Shown: positions 1-6,289 of the stretch, piece after piece
Layout of the letters: each line of letters begins with the position of its first letter
How positions within the stretch are numbered: position 1 is the first letter of the stretch
From: an uncultured Ruminococcus sp.
GTDB lineage: Bacteria > Bacillota > Clostridia > Oscillospirales > Ruminococcaceae
Length of the DNA stretch: 22,173 nucleotides
Reading direction: 5' to 3'
NCBI GenBank assembly: GCA_910579835.1
Contig: CAJTWQ010000035.1
Location: forward strand, 1-22,173
The notes under the pieces: generated by a model
What the model was told of the DNA's origin: nothing
What the model saw: only the letters and a program-made list of their open reading frames with translations
Database searches by the model: none
Translations under genes and position numbers: made by a program

Positions 1-362
1 ATTACCGTTCCTATAAAGACACTTACTCCAAATTTCCAAAAAACTATGGCTGTCTTCATCCTCGTATAGCCCAACGCTTTAAGTATACCAAGCTCCTTTT
101 TGTGAAAATCTATATAGTGTTTTACATAAAAAATCATCATAACAACGGAAGTTATAATCAGACAACCGCCGCTTAGTGCACAGACAACAATTGAAGTTGA
201 TTTTAAAGCGTTATACAAATCAACTGTTTGCGGCGTTATCAATTCTTCAATAACGATAAGGTCACTCTGATAATTCAGAAATAGCGTACAGATAAATACT
301 GCACAGCAGGACATTATCGACAAAATAAACAACTTTGATGTGTCTTTTATACTTACGATCAT
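1..362 (-). CDS. FtsX-type ABC transporter permease, 5' part only
   Basis: This is the membrane half of an ABC exporter whose ATPase is the gene just upstream. Reading leftward from the ATG at 362, 120 codons are visible before the window ends. A hydrophobic helix lies at about residues 11-28 and a second at about 50-72. They are followed by KKELGILKALGYTR, the cytoplasmic motif typical of FtsX/MacB permeases (E-L-G-x-L-x-A-x-G). The stretch between the two helices is only about 20 residues, far shorter than the large outside domain of MacB-type proteins, so this may be a short-loop member or one half of a split permease. Its ATG lies 4 nt after the ATPase stop codon, so the two are surely co-transcribed and perhaps translationally coupled. 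Substrate unknown. The family call is firm; the exact type is not. Confidence 0.8.
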   Translation of the reverse strand, partial: MIVSIKDTSKLFILSIMSCCAVFICTLFLNYQSDLIVIEELITPQTVDLYNALKSTSIVVCALSGGCLIITSVVMMIFYVKHYIDFHKKELGILKALGYTRMKTAIVFWKFGVSVFIGTV

Positions 363-366
363 AACA

Positions 367-1047
367 TCACCAACCTATCTCATAAGCGTTTTTCTGTATC
401 TCATTAGTATAAATTTCTGTTATTTTTCCACTGTTCATTTTTATCACTGTTTTCGCAGTTTTAGCAATATTATTATTGTGTGTTACCATAATCATTGTGA
501 ATTTGTGTTCTTTTTGCAGTTCAAATATATAGTTTAATACCTGTCGTCCTGTTGCTTCATCAAGAGCGCCTGTCGGCTCATCGAGAAACAAGTATTTTGG
601 CTTTTTTGCAAGAGCACGTGCCACCGAAACGCGTTGCTGCTCACCGCCTGAAAGTTCACTCGGATATTTATTTAACTTATCTTCTAAGCCTACCGCTTTA
701 ATTATCTTTTTGTAATCCTTGTTATCTGATAAATCAGCACCCATTTTCACATTTTTATCAACAGTCATATTCTGAAGAAGATAATATTGCTGAAAAATAT
801 AGCCAATGTTTTCTTTTCTGAAAATGGTAAGCTTATCGTCAGATAGTAAGGAAATTTCAGAATTATCATACACAATATTTCCGCTATCTGCACGCTCAAG
901 TCCCGAAATTACGTTCAGCAGCGTAGATTTTCCTGATCCTGATGCACCGATAATTACCGCATAATCATTATCCTCAATCTGAAAGCTTATGTCGTTCAGT
1001 ATTTTGTTGCTTCCATATGACTTATTTATACCATTAACGCTTATCAT
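367..1047 (-). CDS. ABC transporter ATPase (MacB/LolD/BceA-like)
   Basis: ATP-hydrolysing subunit that powers the FtsX-type permease encoded directly downstream. Counting from the upstream ATG at 1053, the Walker A motif GASGSGKS is at about residues 36-43. The signature LSGGEQQRVSVARA and the Walker B YLFLDEPTGALD follow, with a THNNN switch region. That order and the LSGGEQQR form are typical of the lipoprotein/antibiotic-export ATPases paired with FtsX permeases. The start was moved to the ATG at 1047: a GGAG at 1055-1058 lies 7 nt before it, but only 1 nt before the ATG at 1053. The gene start overlaps the end of the TetR gene by 14 nt, so repressor, ATPase and permease form one operon. 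Role inferred: export of, or resistance to, a small toxic compound. The substrate cannot be read from sequence. Confidence 0.9.
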   Translation of the reverse strand: MISVNGINKSYGSNKILNDISFQIEDNDYAVIIGASGSGKSTLLNVISGLERADSGNIVYDNSEISLLSDDKLTIFRKENIGYIFQQYYLLQNMTVDKNVKMGADLSDNKDYKKIIKAVGLEDKLNKYPSELSGGEQQRVSVARALAKKPKYLFLDEPTGALDEATGRQVLNYIFELQKEHKFTMIMVTHNNNIAKTAKTVIKMNSGKITEIYTNEIQKNAYEIGW

Positions 1048-1618
1048 CGCCATTCTCCTTTATTTTTAATAAAATACCGAGGTATATTTCTGTCATCATA
1101 GTATTTATTTCCTCAGATGTAAAACGACACATTTTCGTTGCACAAAGAGTGGCTATACCGTGCGTATAAATCCACAAATGTCTGTAGATCTTCTCGGCAT
1201 TTTGTTTATCAATGCAGTTATTAATACCTATAGATGAAAGAATTTTTTCGTAGTTGTCATCAATTAATGGTAGAACTACCGATAATTCAGGGACATCTTT
1301 TTTTTCGTTCATAAAAAGAAGCTGAAACAGTTTAGGTTCCTTTATCGAAAATAAAATATATTGAGTTCCCACACCTTTAAACGGATGCTTAGATTGCAAA
1401 CCATATTCAATATAGCTTCCGTACAATTCCTTTGCAGCCGCTATAACAGACTGCTGTACTTCCTCCATATTCTTGAACAAGCCAAAAATAACTTTTGATG
1501 AAGAACAGAGCCTTTCAGCAAGCGCTCTCGCAGTAAGATATGAAAATCCGTGCTCCCGTACCAAATTGAATGCGGCAGAAATAATTTCATCTTTTGTAAA
1601 CTTAAATTTCGGCGGCAT
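1034..1618 (-). CDS. TetR/AcrR-family transcriptional repressor
   Basis: A 194-residue DNA-binding regulator, normal length for TetR proteins. The N-terminal helix-turn-helix runs from about residue 8 to 55 (TKDEIISAAFNLVREHGF, then LTARALAERL and a recognition helix ending in FKNMEEV). The C-terminal half is the ligand-binding and dimer region; LWIYTHGIATL resembles the WHG-type TetR C-terminal domain. GGGAGGA lies just before the ATG at 1618. It is the first gene of the operon with the ABC ATPase and permease, and the operon promoter carries a perfect palindrome over the early transcribed region. The likely model is autorepression of the exporter, relieved when an exported compound binds the repressor. 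The ligand is unknown. Confidence 0.9.
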   Translation of the reverse strand: MPPKFKFTKDEIISAAFNLVREHGFSYLTARALAERLCSSSKVIFGLFKNMEEVQQSVIAAAKELYGSYIEYGLQSKHPFKGVGTQYILFSIKEPKLFQLLFMNEKKDVPELSVVLPLIDDNYEKILSSIGINNCIDKQNAEKIYRHLWIYTHGIATLCATKMCRFTSEEINTMMTEIYLGILLKIKENGDDKR

Positions 1619-1646
1619 ATTTTTCCTCCCTTACTTTAGAAAATTG

Positions 1647-1660
1647 ATGTTGCGCAACAT
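1647..1660. promoter_or_regulatory. Palindromic operator, probably for the TetR repressor
   Basis: ATGTTGCGCAACAT is a perfect 14-bp palindrome. With the -10 at 1670-1675 on the minus strand, transcription should start near 1663, so the palindrome covers roughly +3 to +16, a position where a bound dimer blocks RNA polymerase. Assignment to the adjacent TetR protein is by position. Confidence 0.75.
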
Positions 1661-1669
1661 ACATTTCCT

Positions 1670-1698
1670 ATTATAACATTTTAATTTTATTTTGTCAA
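1670..1698 (-). promoter_or_regulatory. Consensus sigma-A promoter of the TetR/ABC operon
   Basis: On the minus strand TTGACA (1698-1693) is followed by a 17-nt spacer and TATAAT (1675-1670). Both boxes match the consensus fully, so the promoter would be strong unless repressed. Confidence 0.85.
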
Positions 1699-1780
1699 GA
1701 AAATATTATTACAGTTAATTTCTGAGACAGACTGCAAAAAGGAACACATTATTTTTCTTAGGAATTGAAATAAATATATC

Positions 1781-1809
1781 TTTACCTTTTCAAAAAAGTA
1801 TGGTATAAT
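1781..1809 (+). promoter_or_regulatory. Promoter of the phosphoesterase gene
   Basis: TTTACC (1781-1786), a 17-nt spacer and TATAAT (1804-1809), about 50 nt before the ATG at 1861. The -35 matches 4 of 6 positions. Confidence 0.6.
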
Positions 1810-1860
1810 AGAATAAAAAACATGACAATAACGAATTTTTTCTGAAACTGGAGGCAAAAA

Positions 1861-2526
1861 ATGATATATATAACAGGTGATACTCATGGTGATTATAAAC
1901 GCTTTCGGAATCCTGCTATCAGGAAGCTCCGTCGAGGCGATACTCTTATTATCTGCGGTGACTTCGGCTTTTTCTGGAACGACTCACGCAAAGAAAAATC
2001 AATTATTAAAAAAATTTCTGAAAAAGGTTATACTGTCGCCTTTATTGACGGCTGCCATGAAAATTTTGATATTCTGGAAAAATTTTCCGTAACCGAGTGG
2101 AACGGCGGCAAAGCACGGATCATATGCCGTAACCTTGTTCATCTCATGCGTGGACAAGTGTACACAATAGAAGGGAAAAAAATATTTACGTTCGGCGGCG
2201 GACACAGCCAGGATTTTGATTACAGGCGTGAAAGCAGTAACTGGTGGAAACGGGAAAAACCTTCTCATGAAGAAATAATCGAAGCCATTGATAATTTGAA
2301 AATACATAATAACACTGTAGACTATGTTGTTACACATGAGCCGCCGGTTTCACTCAAGGATTGCCTGAATGTGGATGTGCTCCAGCGTCTTGAGGTGCAT
2401 GCCCTTTTTGAGGATATAATTAAAACCTGCACCTACAAAAAATGGTTCTTTGGCAAATGTCACATTGACAAACATATACCTATTAAATTTTTTGCTGTAT
2501 TTAATAACGTAATCCCACTGAAATAA
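1861..2526 (+). CDS. Calcineurin-like metallophosphoesterase with altered motif residues
   Basis: A 221-residue protein of the calcineurin-like phosphoesterase superfamily, whose members hydrolyse phosphoesters with two metal ions. GGAGG at 1850-1854 lies 6 nt before the ATG. Visible motifs are GDTHGD (D7, H9), GDFG (D34), GCHEN at 64-68, THEPP, and FFGKCHIDK (K199, H201). The usual third motif is GNHE and the usual last one is GHxH. Here the asparagine that ligates metal is Cys65 and the first His of the final motif is Lys199. The reading frame is otherwise intact and of normal length. The protein may be inactive, altered in metal use, or in early decay. It stands alone with its own promoter; substrate unknown. 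Confidence 0.85.
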   Translation: MIYITGDTHGDYKRFRNPAIRKLRRGDTLIICGDFGFFWNDSRKEKSIIKKISEKGYTVAFIDGCHENFDILEKFSVTEWNGGKARIICRNLVHLMRGQVYTIEGKKIFTFGGGHSQDFDYRRESSNWWKREKPSHEEIIEAIDNLKIHNNTVDYVVTHEPPVSLKDCLNVDVLQRLEVHALFEDIIKTCTYKKWFFGKCHIDKHIPIKFFAVFNNVIPLK

Positions 2527-2554
2527 TGGTAAATAAACTTCCAGATTTTTTGTA

Positions 2555-2583
2555 TTGATTTAACTATATTCGTATGTTATAAT
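2555..2583 (+). promoter_or_regulatory. Promoter of the small cysteine-rich peptide unit
   Basis: TTGATT (2555-2560), a 17-nt spacer and TATAAT (2578-2583) predict a start near 2590. The only plus-strand ORF before the terminator at 2723 is the 17-codon ORF at 2660. Confidence 0.7.
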
Positions 2584-2586
2584 ATA

Positions 2587-2639
2587 ATTGTTCCAAGAGA
2601 GATAGAAAGTAAGTAAGAAACACTTATTTGAGGAACAAT
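2587..2639 (+). other. Structured 5' leader of the small peptide transcript
   Basis: ATTGTTCC (2587-2594) and GGAACAAT (2632-2639) are perfect complements. Inside them AAGTAAG (2611-2617) pairs with CTTATTT (2623-2629), with one G-U pair, around a 5-nt loop. Transcription is expected near 2590, so the first 2-3 nt of the outer arm may be missing from the RNA. The ribosome site at 2646-2652 follows directly and is left free. It could be a stabilising leader or part of a small RNA. Confidence 0.45.
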
Positions 2640-2659
2640 ACTTATAGGAGGTAAAGACT

Positions 2660-2713
2660 ATGTGTAATATCTGGAAAGTGCTCTGTGAGATGTTTGGCAT
2701 CTGCTGTAAATAA
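2660..2713 (+). CDS. 17-residue cysteine-rich peptide, function unknown
   Basis: Below usual annotation size but with unusually good signals. A perfect AGGAGGT (2646-2652) lies 7 nt before the ATG, with a promoter about 70 nt upstream and a terminator starting 9 nt after the stop. The peptide reads MCNIWKVLCEMFGICCK: four cysteines (C2, C9, C15, C16), one Trp, otherwise mostly hydrophobic, with no room for a cleaved signal peptide. No gene follows on the same strand; the next genes are the convergent rnf operon. That argues against a leader peptide controlling a downstream gene unless the locus was rearranged. It may be a tiny membrane or metal-binding peptide, a signalling peptide, or a by-product of a small RNA. 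I do not recognise a family. Confidence 0.5.
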   Translation: MCNIWKVLCEMFGICCK

Positions 2714-2721
2714 TGAGCGAT

Positions 2722-2769
2722 AAAAAAAGAGCTCCCCTGAATCTTCGGGTTCAGGGGAGCTCTTTTTTA
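2722..2769. terminator. Bidirectional terminator shared by the peptide unit and rnf
   Basis: A 21-bp stem (2723-2743 with 2748-2768, one T-G pair) closes on a C(TTCG)G tetraloop. It has runs of A on the left and T on the right, so it can stop transcription from both strands. The stop codon of rnfB (2769-2767) lies at the outer edge of the stem. Confidence 0.95.
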
Positions 2770-3558
2770 TTTTTCGCAGCTGTGGATTGCTTTTACCGGA
2801 CATGACGTCATACATGTACCGCAGTTTGTACACTTGTCATAGTTAATGGATGCATGGAAATTTTCTACTTTTATTGCACCCTCCGGGCACTTTTTCTCAC
2901 ATATTCTACATCCTATACAGCCGTTTTTGTAGCTCAGCTTAGTTTCCTTTCCGTTTGCGGCAGAAGAACACAACACGTCTACATGCTTTGTCAGAGGCTT
3001 GATGGATATAAGCTGATTAGGACAAACGGCCACACACTGTCCGCAAGCTCCGCACAAAGACGGAATTACTTTTGCTACGCCGTTTTCAATCCTTATCGCA
3101 TCATGTTCGCAAACACTTGCACAGTCGCCAAGACCAATACATCCATATTTACATAAACCGTTTCCGCCGTAAAATCTTTTGACTGCTTTACATGACTGAA
3201 TGCCGTCAAAGGAAAATGCAGTTTGAGTTGCGTTGCAGTCACCGCTGCAATGCACAATTGCTGTCATTGGAACAACATCTTCAGCCGCCGTTCCTAAAAC
3301 GGAGGCAATTTTCATGGCTGCTTTTGCTCCTCCGGGACGGCAAAGATTAGTCGGCGCACCGTTATTGACTATCGCAGCAGCATAATCGGAACAGCCGGCA
3401 TATCCGCAGGCTCCGCAGTTTGCCTTAGGAAGCGACTCTCCAATTTTTTCAATACGCTCGTCTACCTCAACGTGAAATACCTTTGATGCGACAGTTAGCA
3501 GGATTCCTGCAAGAGCGCCGCAAAGTCCTACAATAAGCGCAGGTATTACATATGTCAT
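2767..3558 (-). CDS. rnfB: Rnf complex subunit RnfB (multi-cluster ferredoxin-type)
   Basis: Electron-entry subunit of the Rnf complex, taking electrons from reduced ferredoxin on the cytoplasmic side. The start is the ATG at 3558, with AAGGAGGA just upstream; the open frame runs further upstream but only through rnfA sequence. The product has 263 residues: an N-terminal membrane helix (about 4-25), a 4Fe-4S motif with C48, C51, C56 and C73 (CGACGYAGC, then a later Cys), a second Cys-rich region around CSGDC and CKYGCIGLGDC, and three bacterial ferredoxin-type motifs at the C-terminus (CGACGQCVAVCP, CIGCRICEKKCP, CTNCGTCMTSCP). This set is typical of RnfB in clostridia. It is the last gene of the operon and its stop lies inside the terminator stem. 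Confidence 0.96.
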   Translation of the reverse strand: MTYVIPALIVGLCGALAGILLTVASKVFHVEVDERIEKIGESLPKANCGACGYAGCSDYAAAIVNNGAPTNLCRPGGAKAAMKIASVLGTAAEDVVPMTAIVHCSGDCNATQTAFSFDGIQSCKAVKRFYGGNGLCKYGCIGLGDCASVCEHDAIRIENGVAKVIPSLCGACGQCVAVCPNQLISIKPLTKHVDVLCSSAANGKETKLSYKNGCIGCRICEKKCPEGAIKVENFHASINYDKCTNCGTCMTSCPVKAIHSCEK

Positions 3559-3569
3559 AATTTTCCTCC

Positions 3570-4148
3570 TTAACTGAACAGTCCCGAAAAGCCCATGAAG
3601 CTTACGGAAACGATAGAGGCGGCAATAAGGGTTGACGGAACTCCCTTGAAAGTTTCCGGAATATCGGCGTACTCCATTTTTTTGCGGACGCCGGAGAAAA
3701 TCACCAGCGAAATCATAAATCCAAGACCTCCGCCTACTGCGTTTACGATCGACTGGATAAAGCTGTATTTGTTGTCGATGTTCAATACAGTTACTCCGAG
3801 AACAGCGCAGTTGGTAGTGATAAGCGGCAGATATACGCCAAGCGCACTGTACAGCGCAGGAATGCATTTTTTTAGCATTATTTCTACGAGCTGAACAAAA
3901 AGAGCGATTACAAGAATAAATACGACTGTATCAAAATACTCAAGTCCATTCGGAACAAGTATTCCATGATGTATCGGATATGTTACTACTGTGGCGCACA
4001 CCATTACAAAGGTTACTGCAAGACCCATTCCAGTAGCGCTGTCAAGCTTTTTTGATACTCCGAGGAAAGGGCAGATACCCATAAATTTTGAGAGAACGAA
4101 GTTATCTGTAAGCATTGCCGCCAGAAGAATCACCATTAAGCTTTTCAT
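3570..4148 (-). CDS. rnfA: Rnf complex membrane subunit RnfA
   Basis: Integral membrane subunit of the ferredoxin:NAD+ oxidoreductase, 192 residues, homologous to RnfE and to NqrE. It has six predicted hydrophobic segments. Two conserved cysteines are seen: C26 in GICPFLG and C114 in TTNC. In characterised Rnf and Nqr complexes the equivalent cysteines of RnfA and RnfE together hold an iron-sulfur cluster inside the membrane. The ATG overlaps the rnfE stop (ATGA), and a GGAG within the end of rnfE lies 10 nt upstream, so translation is probably coupled. RnfB starts 11 nt after its stop. Intact, normal length. Confidence 0.96.
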   Translation of the reverse strand: MKSLMVILLAAMLTDNFVLSKFMGICPFLGVSKKLDSATGMGLAVTFVMVCATVVTYPIHHGILVPNGLEYFDTVVFILVIALFVQLVEIMLKKCIPALYSALGVYLPLITTNCAVLGVTVLNIDNKYSFIQSIVNAVGGGLGFMISLVIFSGVRKKMEYADIPETFKGVPSTLIAASIVSVSFMGFSGLFS

Positions 4149-4825
4149 AATTCACATTCTCCTTTTCCTGCTTGTGCACAAGCGCTTGCATTGGGACAGC
4201 CGTGACATCCGAGTTCCTGCGGCGGTCTTTTATTGGAGATCTTATTTACGGCGGCGATAATTACTCCAAGAGTGAAAAATCCTCCAGCAGGCATAATAAA
4301 CAGCAGCATAGGATTATTATGAATTATAGGGATATTCATTCCCATCCATTGCCCTGCACCGATAATCTCACGGGCAGACCCCATAAGAAACAATGCAAGT
4401 GTAAATCCAAGGCCCATTCCTATGGCATCGCACGCCGAAGCGGCAATCCCATTTTTGCTTGCAAACATTTCTGCGCGTCCGAAGATAATGCAGTTTACGG
4501 TTATAAGCGTTAGATAAATTCCCAGACTGTCATAAAGATCAGGAACAAATCCCTCAAGAATAAAACCGATAAACGTTACAAAACTGGCAATAATTACAAT
4601 GAAAGCAGGAATTCTAACCTTATCCGGAATCACTTTTCTAAGTGCGGAAATAACGATATTTGAACCGAGAAGCACGAAAGTGGTCGCCAGTCCCATTCCG
4701 ATACCGTTCTTTGCCTGAGTTGTTACGGCAAGAGTAGGGCACATGCCAAGAAGCATCACCAGAGTCGGATTTTCCTTGACAATACCTTTGGTTATTTCAT
4801 TTAAAAGAGATTTTTTTTCAGCCAC
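4145..4825 (-). CDS. rnfE: Rnf complex membrane subunit RnfE with Cys-rich tail
   Basis: Integral membrane partner of RnfA, 226 residues from a GTG start at 4825. That start is preferred because AAGGAGG lies 9 nt upstream and the product then begins AEKKSLLNEITKG after the initiator Met, the usual start of the family. The in-frame ATGs upstream, at 4849 and 4858, have no ribosome site. C29 (GMCPTLAV) and C112 (TVNC) match the cluster cysteines of the family. The C-terminus carries four further cysteines (C207, C210, C216, C224) in GCHGCPNASAC and GECEL, which could bind a metal or cluster. The start overlaps the rnfG stop by 8 nt. Confidence 0.95.
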   Translation of the reverse strand: MAEKKSLLNEITKGIVKENPTLVMLLGMCPTLAVTTQAKNGIGMGLATTFVLLGSNIVISALRKVIPDKVRIPAFIVIIASFVTFIGFILEGFVPDLYDSLGIYLTLITVNCIIFGRAEMFASKNGIAASACDAIGMGLGFTLALFLMGSAREIIGAGQWMGMNIPIIHNNPMLLFIMPAGGFFTLGVIIAAVNKISNKRPPQELGCHGCPNASACAQAGKGECEL

Positions 4826-5348
4826 CGAGAATCGCCTCCTTATTTTCATTATATACATTCATTGCTATTTCAACGGCTCTTTTCATACCATTAGATGAAA
4901 ACGTTGCACCGCTAATGGAATCAATAGTTTCAGGAGCTTCTGTAAGTCCTATAAAATTTTTTTCAACAAATGACGGATTATCCTTGACCTTTGAACCGAG
5001 ACCGGGTGTTTCGCCAAGTGATATGAATGAAATTCCCGTCAATACGCCGTTTTCGTCTATACCAACCAGAATATTTATTCCGCCCTTAGAATAGCCGTCT
5101 GTGCAGACCTGAATAATCGTCTTTCCATCGGATGTTACGGCAATTTCCTTGATTTCGTCGTAGCCAAAGCTGTTGTCTATAATAGTTGTATCGTATTTAC
5201 CAAAAAGAGTCTCAACACTTTTATTGAACTTCAGTTCTCTCTGCTCAGCGACCCGGTCCTTTGTCATCTCATAGGCAAGTACAAGAAGAAGCGCAGCCGC
5301 AGTGCATATTATCGTAAGGATTATAGTCGGTTTTATCTTATCCTTCAT
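4818..5348 (-). CDS. rnfG: Rnf complex subunit RnfG (covalent FMN)
   Basis: A membrane-anchored flavoprotein of 176 residues that carries electrons on the outer side or in the membrane plane. One N-terminal membrane helix lies at about residues 7-26. The flavinylation motif SGAT is at 146-149, with T149 as the expected site of phosphoester-linked FMN; GETPGLGSK, another family landmark, is at 112-120. The start is the ATG at 5348, with GGAGG 9 nt upstream, rather than the ATG at 5372, which has no ribosome site. It overlaps the end of rnfD by 11 nt. Confidence 0.95.
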   Translation of the reverse strand: MKDKIKPTIILTIICTAAALLLVLAYEMTKDRVAEQRELKFNKSVETLFGKYDTTIIDNSFGYDEIKEIAVTSDGKTIIQVCTDGYSKGGINILVGIDENGVLTGISFISLGETPGLGSKVKDNPSFVEKNFIGLTEAPETIDSISGATFSSNGMKRAVEIAMNVYNENKEAILGG

Positions 5349-6276
5349 TCTTTTCAGCCTCCTTTGCGCCAAATACCTTTGTACGCGTCGTTTGTTCGAT
5401 ATATGGAGTAAGGATATTCATAAGAAGTATGGAAAACGAAACGCCTTCCGGATAAGAACCAAAATACCGTATAACAAAGGTGATTATTCCACAGCCCAGA
5501 CCAAATGCTATCTTGCCTTTAAAAGTGATAGGGGTTGTGGCGTAATCTGTTGCCATGAAAAACGCTCCCAGGAATACACCTCCTGCAAGAATATGATAAA
5601 GAGGATCTTCTCCCGCTATCGCCATAAGCGCAGCCAGACTTCCGATAAATGCAGACGGTGCTGCCAGAGAAATAATCCTTCTTGCAGCAAGATAAAGTCC
5701 GCCGGCAAGAAGTGCAAGCGCACAGGTTTCGCCAAGACATCCTCCGACATTTCCCAAAAGAAGATCGAAATATGAGGGCATAGCTCCTCCTTCCCCCATT
5801 GCAAGAGGAGTAGCGGAAGAAACTGCGTCATATTCATATGATACAGGCTGAATCCAGTGAGTCATTGCCGACGGAAAAGAAACCATAAGTACGATTCGGG
5901 CGGTAATTGCCGGATTTGCAAAGTTCTGTCCGAGACCGCCAAAAAGCTGCTTTACAATAACTATCGCCACAAAGCATCCGATAACTGCCATCCAGTACGG
6001 CAGCGTCACCGGGAGATTCATTGCCCACAGTACACCGGTAACAACAGCGGAGAGGTCGGTAATAGTATTGCTGCGATTCATGATGCGCCGGCTGAGATAT
6101 TCAAAAATAATACAGCTTGATACGCAGACGCCGGTAAGTGTGACGGCTCTCCAGCCAAAAATGTAGCATCCAACGCACAGCGCAGGGATAAGAGCAATAA
6201 TGACATTAAGCATAATACCGGAAGTCTTCATGTAATTTTCGTCATGCGGCGACGGTGAAACAATGAGCTTGTTCAT
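5338..6276 (-). CDS. rnfD: Rnf complex membrane subunit RnfD (covalent FMN)
   Basis: Polytopic membrane subunit of 312 residues, homologous to NqrB, that takes part in ion movement and electron transfer. The product begins MNKLIVSPSPHDEN, the usual RnfD start, from the ATG at 6276 behind a run of GGAGGAGG. The open frame extends further upstream but only through the end of rnfC. The flavin site is SSAT with T156 as the likely FMN-bearing residue; GGLGQNFANPAI at about 113-124 is another conserved stretch. Several hydrophobic helices cover most of the protein. It follows the rnfC stop by 13 nt, and its end overlaps rnfG by 11 nt. Confidence 0.95.
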   Translation of the reverse strand: MNKLIVSPSPHDENYMKTSGIMLNVIIALIPALCVGCYIFGWRAVTLTGVCVSSCIIFEYLSRRIMNRSNTITDLSAVVTGVLWAMNLPVTLPYWMAVIGCFVAIVIVKQLFGGLGQNFANPAITARIVLMVSFPSAMTHWIQPVSYEYDAVSSATPLAMGEGGAMPSYFDLLLGNVGGCLGETCALALLAGGLYLAARRIISLAAPSAFIGSLAALMAIAGEDPLYHILAGGVFLGAFFMATDYATTPITFKGKIAFGLGCGIITFVIRYFGSYPEGVSFSILLMNILTPYIEQTTRTKVFGAKEAEKNEG

Positions 6277-6289
6277 TTTTTCCTCCTCC

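Noticed and set aside
2660..2768. Cysteine or tryptophan attenuator (leader peptide plus terminator)
   Set aside because: It has the right shape, but no plus-strand gene lies downstream, so nothing would be attenuated in the present arrangement.
2767..3867. A longer RnfB reading that starts about 100 codons earlier
   Set aside because: The extra part is rnfA in another frame. The ATG at 3558 has AAGGAGGA just upstream and gives the normal RnfB N-terminus.
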